The notes beneath the pieces were generated by a model. That model did no database searches. It was given only the letters and a program-made list of their open reading frames with translations, and had not been told where the DNA came from. Position numbers and translations under genes: made by a program. This document shows, in pieces, positions 1 through 5,638 of a stretch of 10,359 bases of DNA (position 1 is its first letter; each line of letters opens with the position of its first letter). Source of the stretch: Phycisphaerales bacterium (GTDB lineage Bacteria > Planctomycetota > Phycisphaerae > Tepidisphaerales > Tepidisphaeraceae); NCBI GenBank assembly GCA_028288905.1, contig JAQGHJ010000166.1, positions 1-10,359 on the forward strand. The letters run 5' to 3'.

Positions 1-243
1 GGCGGGTCGGCGCCCGCTGGCCGGCCCCCGGTCGCGGCCCGGCGCGCCGCGGCGCCGGCCGGGCCGGCGGACGTGGACGGCAACGGCGTCATCGACGTGC
101 TCGACGCGCGGGTGGTCGCCCCGGGCGTTAAGGCCGGACGACAGGACCCGGCGTGGGACGTGACCGGCGACGGCGTCGTCGACCGCCGGGACGTCGACGT
201 GATCGCCGCGACGGCCGTCCGGGTCGGCGGGAGGCCGCAATGA
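1..243 (+). CDS. C-terminal end of a dockerin-repeat protein (5' end outside window)
   Basis: Frame 1 is open from the window edge to TGA at 241-243, giving 80 residues of a longer protein. After a Pro/Ala/Arg-rich stretch it contains two loops, DVDGNGVIDVLD (about residues 24-35) and DVTGDGVVDRRD (about 54-65), spaced about 30 residues apart. This is the duplicated F-hand/EF-hand-like calcium loop (DxDGNGxxD) of type I dockerins, each followed by a helix-like stretch (ARVVA, VDVIAA). Dockerins dock a secreted protein onto a cohesin partner. In planctomycetes they usually sit at the C-terminus of large extracellular proteins, which fits the position here. The stop overlaps the next ATG (ATGA), implying translational coupling. 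What the missing N-terminal part does cannot be told. I am confident about the coding frame and fairly confident about the dockerin call. Confidence 0.8.
   Translation, partial: GGSAPAGRPPVAARRAAAPAGPADVDGNGVIDVLDARVVAPGVKAGRQDPAWDVTGDGVVDRRDVDVIAATAVRVGGRPQ
229..234 (+). promoter_or_regulatory. Shine-Dalgarno GGGAGG for the 240-785 gene
   Basis: GGGAGG lies 5 nt upstream of ATG 240, inside the end of the dockerin gene. It decides the start at 240 rather than the in-frame ATG at 153, whose extension would be a run of Arg overlapping the dockerin frame. Confidence 0.6.
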
Positions 244-785
244 GCCGCGGCCGGCGCAACGTTTGGCGGATCGCCGCCGTCGCCGTCGTCACGACGGTAG
301 CGGCACTGGTCGGATGGGCGGCGACGGTCGAGCCGTTGGCGACGCTCGCCACTCCCGTTGCCGCCGCGAGCTCGCCCGCGGCGGCTCCGGCCGATGCCAT
401 CGGGGCCGCTGCCGCCGCGGCTGGGGGGATTCGGTTCGCGGCAGTCGACGTGTTCGTCGACCCCGGGGACCGGCCGCTGGCGGCTTACCAGTTCACCTTG
501 CGGGCGGTCGGGGGGACCGCCCTCTTGGTCGGGCTGGAGGGGGGCGACGCCCCGGCGTTCGCCGCCCCGCCGTACTACGACCCGGCCGCCCTCGTCGGCG
601 AGCAGGTGGTTGTCGCCGCCCTGAGCACGGCCGACGACCTGCCCCGCGGCCGCACCCGGGTCGCTCGGCTGCACGTTCAGGTCACGGGTCCGACCGACCC
701 AAGGTACGAGGTCGCCCTGCACGTCGCCGCCGGGCCGGACGGGCGGGCGTTGGACGGGGTGACGGCGACGGCGGTCGTGCCGTAA
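240..785 (+). CDS. Membrane-anchored cohesin-like beta-domain protein
   Basis: The product has 181 residues. An RGRR-type basic N-terminus precedes a hydrophobic segment (residues 11-28), so it is a signal anchor or signal peptide. An Ala/Pro-rich linker (about 30-62) leads to a compact domain from residue 63 to the end. That domain has alternating hydrophobic strands: IRFAAVDVFVDP, LAAYQFTLRAV, ALLVGLEGG, EQVVVAALST, TRVARLHVQV, and a final dGraLDGVTATAVV. The pattern, including the 'ayqftL' strand, the 'grtrvarLhvqV' strand and the closing strand, resembles cohesin/CBM-like jelly-roll domains of the type that bind dockerins. The resemblance is by eye only. The gene starts within the stop of a dockerin gene (ATGA overlap), so a cohesin role for this protein is attractive. 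Otherwise it is an exported protein of unknown function. Confidence 0.7.
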   Translation: MSRGRRNVWRIAAVAVVTTVAALVGWAATVEPLATLATPVAAASSPAAAPADAIGAAAAAAGGIRFAAVDVFVDPGDRPLAAYQFTLRAVGGTALLVGLEGGDAPAFAAPPYYDPAALVGEQVVVAALSTADDLPRGRTRVARLHVQVTGPTDPRYEVALHVAAGPDGRALDGVTATAVVP

Positions 786-872
786 CGGGAAGTGGCTGCG
801 TCCTGTTTGTTGGATGAACTATTGAGGCAGAAGCGTCCCATTGCGGCAACCCTTCTGCCGGGGGTTCGGTCG

Positions 873-996
873 GGCCCGTCAGTGACACGGGCTTCCAGCC
901 CGTGCGTGCGGGCCCCTCGCCGACGGCTTGAAGCACGGCGGTTTCGAACGCTCGAGCGGGTGCGCACGGGCTGGAAGCCCGTGTCACTGACGGGCC
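873..996. repeat. Inverted pair of REP-like palindromic elements (first copy)
   Basis: A 34-base element at 873-906 is repeated as its exact reverse complement at 963-996, with 56 bases between. Each element itself contains a perfect hairpin, CACGGGCT/AGCCCGTG with a three-base loop (stems 886-893 with 897-904, and 965-972 with 976-983), beside a GTCAGTGA flank. The same paired element recurs at 3549-3672. Two facing palindromes in intergenic DNA is the layout of REP/BIME elements, which are typically moved by RAYT-type transposases. No transposase is in the window. Confidence 0.85.
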
Positions 997-1134
997 GGAG
1001 CGACCCACTGGTCGCGAGGTCACCGAGGGTGTGAGCAATGGCCGCCGTTGCGCCCGGCGCAGCGGTCCGTTGAAGGCGGAGCACTAGGAGCACTAACCGT
1101 GTCAGGCGGTGCGTAAGCCGGTCCAAGAGTTCCC

Positions 1135-1143
1135 TAAGGAGGT
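1135..1143 (+). promoter_or_regulatory. Perfect nine-base Shine-Dalgarno of the VIT/VWA gene
   Basis: TAAGGAGGT is complementary over all nine bases to the usual 16S rRNA 3' end and lies 9 nt before ATG 1153. It fixes that start and suggests strong translation. Other genes in this window have weak or no Shine-Dalgarno sequence. Confidence 0.85.
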
Positions 1144-1152
1144 CGTACATTT

Positions 1153-3507
1153 ATGGCTGCCAACCCGCATCGCCCACCGTCCCGTCTCCGGTCGGCCGTC
1201 GCCCGCCCGCTCCTGGCCGTGCTGCTCCTCGCGGCCGGCGTGGCTACCACGTTCAGCGGGTGTGGGTCCGCGGAAAGGTACGCCGCCCAGCGCGTGCGCA
1301 CGGCGGACGGATGGGACCTTTCAACCCCGTCGGCCGAAGCGGAAGCGGTGGCGGCGGGCCCGCGTGGGTCGGTCTACGGGAACGGCGGATACCGCCGGGC
1401 GGTCACAGGGGCGAATCTCAACGCACTTGTCCCGCCCGAGTCCCTCCCGGCCGCGGGCGAGGAGCTGTGGGTGATCGAAAAGCGGCCGGCAGGCAACGAC
1501 GCCGCTGCCGCCGCCGACGCGTCCCCCCGGACCGGTGCCCTGCTCGCGCGGCTCGCCCCGGACGACCCGCCCGACCGGATGAAGCCGTGCCCGCTCGCCC
1601 ACACGGACGTCCGCGCGTCCGTCGCGGGGTACTTCGCGGCCGTCGACGTCACCCAGCGGTTCCAGAACCCGTTCGCCGAGAAGATCGAGGCGGTGTACGT
1701 GTTCCCGCTGCCGGCGAACGCGGCCGTCAACGGGTTCGTCATGACCGTCGGCGACCGCCGCATCCGCGGCGTCGTCCGCGAGCGGGAGCAGGCGAAGCAG
1801 ATCTACGAGGCGGCCAAGCAGCAGGGGTATGTGGCGTCGCTGCTGAAGCAGGACCGGCCGAACGTGTTCACCCAGGCCGTGGCAAACATCGAGCCAGGCA
1901 AGCGGGTGGACGTGAGCATCCGGTACTACCACACCCTCCCGTACGCCGACGGGTGGTACGAGCTGGCGTTCCCGATGGTGGTCGGGCCGCGGTTCAACCC
2001 GCCGGGGTCAACGGACGGCATCGGCGCGGTCGGCCCCGGCGGCCGCGGCGCGTCCGCTCAGGCGGCGGAGGTGAGCTACCTGCCGCCGGGCACCCGGAGC
2101 GGGCACGACGTGTCGTTGGCCGTCGACCTCGACGCCGGGGTGGCGTACGAGGAAATTCGGTCGGTGAACCACTCGGTCAAGGTTGACCGCCGCGACGCCC
2201 GCCACGCGGCCGTCACGCTGGACAAGGGCGATTCGATCCCGAACAAGGACTTCGTGCTCCGGTGGCGGGTGGCCAGCGACCGGGTGAAGGCCGGGCTGAT
2301 CGCCGCCCGGCCCGGCGGCGGGTTCGGCGGCAGCAACGCGGGCGGCGAGCGGTGGAATGACGGCGGTGCGCCGATTGGTGGAGGCAGCGGCGGCGGACCG
2401 GCGGGCGTCGGCCACTTCGCCCTGATGGTCGTCCCGCCGGCGCGGCTGCGGGACCTGCCGGCCGGCCCGTTGGAATTTGTGTTTACGCTCGACGTCAGCG
2501 GCAGCATGACCGGCCGGCCGATTGAGCAGGCGAAGGCGGCGATGCGGTGCGCGCTCGAAAAGCTCGGGCCGGACGACCGGTTCCAGGTCGTCAAGTTCGC
2601 CAGCTCGGCCGAGCAAATGGCGCCCGCCCCAATCCCGGCCACGCCGCGGAACGTCGAGCGGGCGATGCGGTATGTCCGGGACATGGACGCCGGCGGCGGG
2701 ACGATGATGCTCGACGGGATGCGCAAGAGCCTCGACGCGCCCCGCGACCCGGCCCGCACGCGAATCGTCTGCTTCCTGACGGACGGGTACATCGGCAACG
2801 AGGCCGACGTCCTCGGCGCGATGCACGAGTGGCTCGGGGACGCCCGGGTGTTCAGCTTCGGGGTCGGCAGCAGCACGAACCGGTACCTGCTGGACCACAT
2901 GGCGAAGCTGGGCCGGGGGGCGGCGGCCTACGTGGCGATCGGGGATGACCCGGCCGAGCCGATGGCGGCGTTCTTCGACCGGGTGCGGCACGCGGCGGTG
3001 ACGGACCTGGCGGTCGACTTCGCCGGGATGAACGCCCGGGACGTGTATCCGCGGCAGCTGCCGGACCTGCTCGTTGGCCGGCCGGTCGTGCTGACCGGGC
3101 GGTACGACGGCCCGGCCGCAGGCGGCGACCTGCCATCGGCCGTGCGGGTGACGGGCCGGGCGGCCGGGCAAGCTTGGTCGCTGGACGTGCCCGTCCGCCC
3201 CGCCGGCGAGTTGGCCGCCGCCGCCCTACCGTCCGTCTGGGCCCGCGGGAAGATCGCCGACTTGGCCGACGAGGCCACCTACCGCCGCGACGTCGATCTG
3301 GCCGGCGGGATCAAACGGGTGGCGCTGGAGTACGGGCTGATGAGTGGGTGCACGTCGTTCGTCGCCGTCGACGCGGCCCGCCGGACGGCCGGCGACCACG
3401 GCGTGACGACCATCGTCCCGGTCCCCGTGCCGGACGGGGTGCGGTACGACACGACGGTGACAGAGGCGAAGGCGGTGGTCGGGACGCCGGAGGTGGAACG
3501 GGATTGA
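1153..3507 (+). CDS. VIT and von Willebrand factor A domain lipoprotein
   Basis: The product has 784 residues. A hydrophobic signal (about 19-33) ends in a lipobox-like FSGC with Cys37, so it is probably lipid-anchored outside the inner membrane. The VIT domain spans about 150-282 (TDVRASV, VYVFPLPANAAVNGF, QAKQIYEAAKQQGYVASLL, IEPGKRVDVSIRYY). A beta-rich stretch follows, then a Gly-rich linker (about 386-418, GGGFGG...GGGSGGG). The VWA domain occupies about 440-610 with an intact MIDAS metal site: D447-x-S449-x-S451, T517 after GGG, and D544 in TDGYIGN. The C-terminal tail contains the EYGLMSGCTSFVAVD element usual in inter-alpha-trypsin-inhibitor-like VIT/VWA proteins. There is no sortase signal or C-terminal membrane helix. 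Such proteins are thought to mediate metal-dependent protein adhesion; the ligand is unknown. It is a single gene, flanked on both sides by REP-like pairs and preceded by the dockerin pair. Confidence 0.93.
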   Translation: MAANPHRPPSRLRSAVARPLLAVLLLAAGVATTFSGCGSAERYAAQRVRTADGWDLSTPSAEAEAVAAGPRGSVYGNGGYRRAVTGANLNALVPPESLPAAGEELWVIEKRPAGNDAAAAADASPRTGALLARLAPDDPPDRMKPCPLAHTDVRASVAGYFAAVDVTQRFQNPFAEKIEAVYVFPLPANAAVNGFVMTVGDRRIRGVVREREQAKQIYEAAKQQGYVASLLKQDRPNVFTQAVANIEPGKRVDVSIRYYHTLPYADGWYELAFPMVVGPRFNPPGSTDGIGAVGPGGRGASAQAAEVSYLPPGTRSGHDVSLAVDLDAGVAYEEIRSVNHSVKVDRRDARHAAVTLDKGDSIPNKDFVLRWRVASDRVKAGLIAARPGGGFGGSNAGGERWNDGGAPIGGGSGGGPAGVGHFALMVVPPARLRDLPAGPLEFVFTLDVSGSMTGRPIEQAKAAMRCALEKLGPDDRFQVVKFASSAEQMAPAPIPATPRNVERAMRYVRDMDAGGGTMMLDGMRKSLDAPRDPARTRIVCFLTDGYIGNEADVLGAMHEWLGDARVFSFGVGSSTNRYLLDHMAKLGRGAAAYVAIGDDPAEPMAAFFDRVRHAAVTDLAVDFAGMNARDVYPRQLPDLLVGRPVVLTGRYDGPAAGGDLPSAVRVTGRAAGQAWSLDVPVRPAGELAAAALPSVWARGKIADLADEATYRRDVDLAGGIKRVALEYGLMSGCTSFVAVDAARRTAGDHGVTTIVPVPVPDGVRYDTTVTEAKAVVGTPEVERD

Positions 3508-3548
3508 GCCTGCTCGTAGTTCTGGAACGGGTTCCGCGGTTCGGCGGC

Positions 3549-3672
3549 CCCGTCAGTGACACGGGCTTCCAGCCCGTGCGCACACGCACCAACGCCTGGG
3601 GTGGCCAAAACTCAATAGGCCGAATGGCTTCCGGTCCGCGCGGACGGGCTGGAAGCCCGTGTCACTGACGGG
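3549..3672. repeat. Inverted pair of REP-like palindromic elements (second copy)
   Basis: Bases 3549-3577 are exactly the reverse complement of 3644-3672 (29 bases, 66 between). Both arms carry the hairpin core and flank found at 873-996; the outer CACGGG stem of the right arm has one change (ACGGG preceded by G). The total span of 124 bases equals that of the first pair, though the bases between the arms differ. Confidence 0.85.
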
Positions 3673-3729
3673 CCTGCCTCCCGATCGAACCCCTTCGCGC
3701 GAGGACCCGTGTCCGACTGCCAACGTCCG

Positions 3730-3763
3730 CCGCCCGCGCCGGACGAATGTCCGGCGCGGGCGG
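3730..3763. terminator. Strong hairpin, possible bidirectional terminator without T-tract
   Basis: A perfect 15-bp GC-rich stem (3730-3744 with 3749-3763) closes a GAAT loop. It lies between two genes that converge (VIT/VWA on plus, the small gene on minus), where a terminator for both is expected. No T-run follows on either strand, so it is not a classical intrinsic terminator; transcript-end protection is equally possible. Confidence 0.5.
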
Positions 3764-3887
3764 TGGTGTGGGTCAGATCCGCCGGTGTGTGGCGGCCGCG
3801 GTGTCGGCGGCCGGCGGGCGACGGCTTACCGGTGGTGTACCGCCTCCTTCGCGTTCGGGACGTCGGCGTGGAGGTGGCCGGGCCGGG

Positions 3888-3907
3888 CCGGCCGGCCGGC
3901 CGGCCGG
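3888..3907. repeat. (CCGG)5 simple repeat
   Basis: Five exact tandem CCGG units stand nine bases downstream of the minus-strand gene's stop. The run is fully self-complementary. It may be only slippage in GC-rich DNA. Confidence 0.8.
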
Positions 3908-3916
3908 GGCAGTTGT

Positions 3917-4177
3917 TCACCGCTTGGTGCCACAGCCGCAGCACTCGTGGACTTCGGCCTTCAGCTTGCCCGGTGTCGGGGTCGTGCAGGCCGGCGCGGC
4001 ACAGGCCTGGGCGACGGTGCCGACGACCGCTTCGGCCTTCACGGGGTGGGCGGTCGGCTGGAGCGTGGACAGCTTCTTCGTGTTCTGCTTGAGGGTCGCG
4101 TTCGCCTTGTTCCTGTCGAACGTGTGGGTGTGGGCGTTCACGGTGGCGACCTTCGTCGTGGTGGTCGTGTTGTTCAT
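3917..4177 (-). CDS. Small Thr-rich, Cys-containing hypothetical protein
   Basis: The product has 86 residues, starting with ATG at 4175-4177 and ending in TGA at 3917-3919. It opens with MNNTTTTTKVATV, then a Lys/Thr-rich middle, and ends in a Cys cluster: C59, C63, C79, C80 and C82 with H77 nearby (HECCGCGTKR). This could bind a metal or form disulfides. There is no signal peptide or membrane helix. Codons are almost all C- or G-ending and favour AAG, AAC, ACC and CTG, just like the certain genes nearby, which is the main argument that it is real. I see no good Shine-Dalgarno. It is divergent from the fatty-acid cluster and shares its 185-base upstream region. I do not recognise a family. 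Confidence 0.65.
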   Translation of the reverse strand: MNNTTTTTKVATVNAHTHTFDRNKANATLKQNTKKLSTLQPTAHPVKAEAVVGTVAQACAAPACTTPTPGKLKAEVHECCGCGTKR

Positions 4178-4362
4178 GCTCAGGACTTACGATTCGCCCG
4201 CGGGGGTGGCAACTCAGACGGGCGACGGCCGGGGGCGGCCGGGCGTTCTTGCAATGCGTCCCGGCCACCGATACAACCGCCCGCCGGTTTCGCGGGGTTA
4301 TCGGACGGCGTTCGGCCGCTCGGCCCGCGTTCCCTCCGCCCCTTGCACGGACGCAAGACCGC
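4178..4362. promoter_or_regulatory. Divergent upstream region, probable site of cluster promoter
   Basis: These 185 bases lie between the starts of the minus-strand small gene and the first dehydratase gene, so any promoter for the 4363-9434 cluster should be here. I could not identify a convincing -35/-10 pair or operator; the call rests on position only. Confidence 0.3.
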
Positions 4363-4899
4363 GTGAAGTTCAACCTGATCGACAAGATCGACCTGCTGAC
4401 GGACGACCGGATCGTCGCCAGCAAGTTCGTCTCGCTGGCCGAGGAATACCTGGCCGACCACTTCCCGACGTTCCCGGTGTTGCCGGGCGTGATGATGCTG
4501 GAGGCCGCCACCCAGGCGGCCGGGTGGGTGCTGCACCGGCGGACGAACTTCGCCAAATCGATGGCGGTGCTGAAGGAGTCGCGGAACATCCGGTACGGGA
4601 ACTTCGTCGCCCCGGGCAACTTCCTGCGGATCGAGGCCGAGCTGTCGAAGGCGACGGACGCCGGCGGCACCTTTAAGGTGACCGGGTCGGTCGTGAACAG
4701 CGCCGGGCAAGCGTCCGACGCCCCGGCCATCACCGGGCGGATCGAGATCGCCCTGTTCGACCTGGCCGAAAAGCAGCCGGCGCTGGCCGAGCTGGACGGG
4801 CGGCTGAAGGAACACAACCGGCTGCGGTGGAAGCTGTTGGAACAGGGGATGGGGACGCCCGGGGCGGCGACGCCGTCGGGCGTCGCCGTGGCGGTCTGA
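4363..4899 (+). CDS. fabZ: FabZ-like 3-hydroxyacyl-ACP dehydratase (DH1), active site intact
   Basis: A hot-dog-fold enzyme expected to dehydrate 3-hydroxyacyl-ACP to trans-2-enoyl-ACP. With the GTG start at 4363 it has 178 residues and begins MKFNLIDKIDLL, where FabZ-like proteins of this kind normally begin. An upstream in-frame ATG (4249) would only add a Pro/Arg-rich extension. The active-site segment HFPTFPVLPGVMMLE places His33 and Glu47 exactly 14 apart, as in FabZ. FVSLAEEYLADHFP precedes it and the central helix is EAATQAAGWVL. A C-terminal tail of about 30 residues (from about 145) goes beyond the core and ends in low-complexity GAATPSGVAVAV. The Shine-Dalgarno is weak. It is the first gene of the cluster; the ACP follows after 169 bases. 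It could serve a dedicated acyl or polyene pathway rather than bulk lipid synthesis. Confidence 0.9.
   Translation: MKFNLIDKIDLLTDDRIVASKFVSLAEEYLADHFPTFPVLPGVMMLEAATQAAGWVLHRRTNFAKSMAVLKESRNIRYGNFVAPGNFLRIEAELSKATDAGGTFKVTGSVVNSAGQASDAPAITGRIEIALFDLAEKQPALAELDGRLKEHNRLRWKLLEQGMGTPGAATPSGVAVAV
4865..4888. other. Perfect 10-bp hairpin at the 3' end of DH1
   Basis: CGGCGACGCC (4865-4874) pairs exactly with 4879-4888 around a GTCG loop, within the last codons of DH1. A second, weaker stem (4890-4894 with 4902-4906) encloses the stop. They may shield or terminate the transcript between DH1 and ACP; there is no T-tract. Confidence 0.5.
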
Positions 4900-4922
4900 G
4901 GCCGCCCCGTCCGTTGTCATTT

Positions 4923-5060
4923 GTCCTTGGTCCTTCGCGGGGCGGACAAATCCCGTTGGACCGCGGGCGTCGGGCGTGCCGATGTACGGGGAGGGCCCGA
5001 TAATGTCCTCACGGGCGTGCTGACAAGGGACCAAGGACCAAGGACGAAGGACCAAGGACG
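4923..5060. repeat. Heptamer tandem repeat with distant inverted partner before the ACP gene
   Basis: Five tandem units of AAGGACC/AAGGACG (the first one base longer) fill 5025-5060. A 15-base stretch at 4923-4937 is the exact reverse complement of 5045-5059. The last unit's AAGGA (5054-5058) stands 10 nt before the ACP start and is the only Shine-Dalgarno candidate, so the repeat provides the ribosome binding site. Its inverted partner could pair with it. Confidence 0.75.
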
Positions 5061-5068
5061 AAACGACA

Positions 5069-5488
5069 ATGGCTTTTTCACGCGACGAGATCTACGCGAA
5101 GGTTCAGAACGTGCTGGTCGACGCCCTCGGGGTGGACGACGACGAGGTGACCCCGACAGCCACCCTCAGCGGCGACCTCGGGGCCGAGAGCATCGACTAC
5201 CTGGACATCGTGTTCCGGCTCGAGAAGGCGTTCACGGCCGACCCGACGAAGCCGTTCAAGATCCCGCGGGGCGAGCTGTTCCCCGAGGACATCGAGACGC
5301 TGAAGAACGACCCCAGTTTCGTCGCCGACGGGAAGATCACCCCGAAGGGGACGGCCGAGCTGAAGAAGCGGATGCCGTACGCCGACTTCACCGAGTTCGA
5401 GAAGGACCCGACGGTCGACGCCGCCAACGGCCTGCTGACCGTGAACACGGTCGTGAACTACGTCGAGGCGAAGCTGAAGGCGGCCTGA
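5069..5488 (+). CDS. Enlarged acyl carrier protein
   Basis: Carries the growing acyl chain on a phosphopantetheine arm. It has 139 residues, against about 80 for a normal ACP. Helix I is EIYAKVQNVLVDALGV. The attachment motif DLGAESIDYLDIVFRLEKAF puts the phosphopantetheine Ser at position 41 (GAES-I-D in place of the common DSLD). About 55 residues are then inserted (from PTKPFKIPRGELFPED to about residue 120) before the final helix LLTVNTVVNYVEAKL, which matches the TTVQAAIDYI region of standard ACPs. The start at 5069 is supported by AAGGA 10 nt upstream. It sits between the two dehydratase genes and presumably serves both and the ketosynthases. The insert may be a recognition surface; that is inference. 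Confidence 0.92.
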   Translation: MAFSRDEIYAKVQNVLVDALGVDDDEVTPTATLSGDLGAESIDYLDIVFRLEKAFTADPTKPFKIPRGELFPEDIETLKNDPSFVADGKITPKGTAELKKRMPYADFTEFEKDPTVDAANGLLTVNTVVNYVEAKLKAA

Positions 5489-5499
5489 GCCGCCTTCAG
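5474..5499. terminator. Perfect 11-bp hairpin across the ACP stop codon
   Basis: CTGAAGGCGGC (5474-5484) pairs exactly with 5489-5499 around the loop CTGA, which contains the TGA stop. No T-run follows. It could be an attenuator or RNA-stability element that lets ACP be made in excess of the genes downstream, a common need for carrier proteins. Confidence 0.5.
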
Positions 5500-5512
5500 G
5501 AGTAGGCGGCAC

Positions 5513-5629
5513 GCAGTAGGCGGTAGGCAGAAGAGAGAGGGCAGGGGCCAGAGCAGGTTGTCTCGCCCGCTTGTTCTGCCTTTCCCTTCTGCTCTTCTCC
5601 GCCACTGCGTACTGCCTACCGCGTACTGC
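5513..5629. repeat. Inverted repeat filling the spacer before DH2
   Basis: Bases 5513-5530 (GCAGTAGGCGGTAGGCAG) match the reverse complement of 5612-5629 at 17 of 18 positions, and further pieces of the same GTAGGC/GCCTAC motif surround both arms. A purine-rich half (5531-5550) and a pyrimidine-rich half (5580-5600) add partial pairing. The element occupies nearly the whole 150-base spacer and ends nine bases before the DH2 start. Confidence 0.7.
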
Positions 5630-5638
5630 CTACTACCC

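Larger units (their letters stand above)
786..1152. other. Gene-free spacer between the dockerin pair and the VIT/VWA gene
   Basis: These 367 bases hold no convincing coding frame. From left to right: an 8-bp inverted repeat (GGCAGAAG 826-833 with CTTCTGCC 852-859, 18-nt loop), possibly the end of the upstream transcript; the inverted REP-like pair at 873-996; a GC-rich hairpin at 1046-1064 (8-bp stem with one G-T pair, loop CCG); and the strong ribosome binding site at 1135-1143. No -35/-10 pair could be named with confidence. Confidence 0.7.
3508..3916. other. Convergent gene-free spacer
   Basis: These 409 bases separate the end of the VIT/VWA gene (+) from the end of the small minus-strand gene. 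They hold the second REP-like pair (3549-3672), a 15-bp perfect hairpin (3730-3763) and five tandem CCGG units (3888-3907). Open frames here on the plus strand are Arg/Gly-rich and have no credible product. Confidence 0.65.

Noticed and set aside
1109..1474. Plus-strand frame overlapping the start of the VIT/VWA gene
   Set aside because: Its product is low-complexity and basic; the perfect Shine-Dalgarno and lipoprotein signal clearly belong to the 1153 start.
2008..3171. Long minus-strand open frame opposite the VIT/VWA gene
   Set aside because: It is Arg/Pro/His-rich, lies wholly opposite a gene with intact domains, and is the usual antisense shadow in DNA of this GC content.
873..3672. 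CRISPR array or insertion sequence for the 29-34 base repeats
   Set aside because: The copies are inverted pairs far apart with internal hairpins, not regularly spaced direct repeats, and no transposase or target-site duplication is visible.
4249..4362. Longer N-terminus for DH1 from ATG 4249
   Set aside because: It would add 38 Arg/Pro-rich residues that FabZ proteins do not have; homology begins at the GTG at 4363.
3659..4366. Plus-strand open frame across the convergent spacer and small gene
   Set aside because: Its Arg/Gly-rich composition, start inside the REP element and run antisense to the better minus-strand gene argue against it.
5558..5638. Longer N-terminus for DH2
   Set aside because: The added residues are translated from the spacer inverted repeat; the hot-dog domain starts at 5639.
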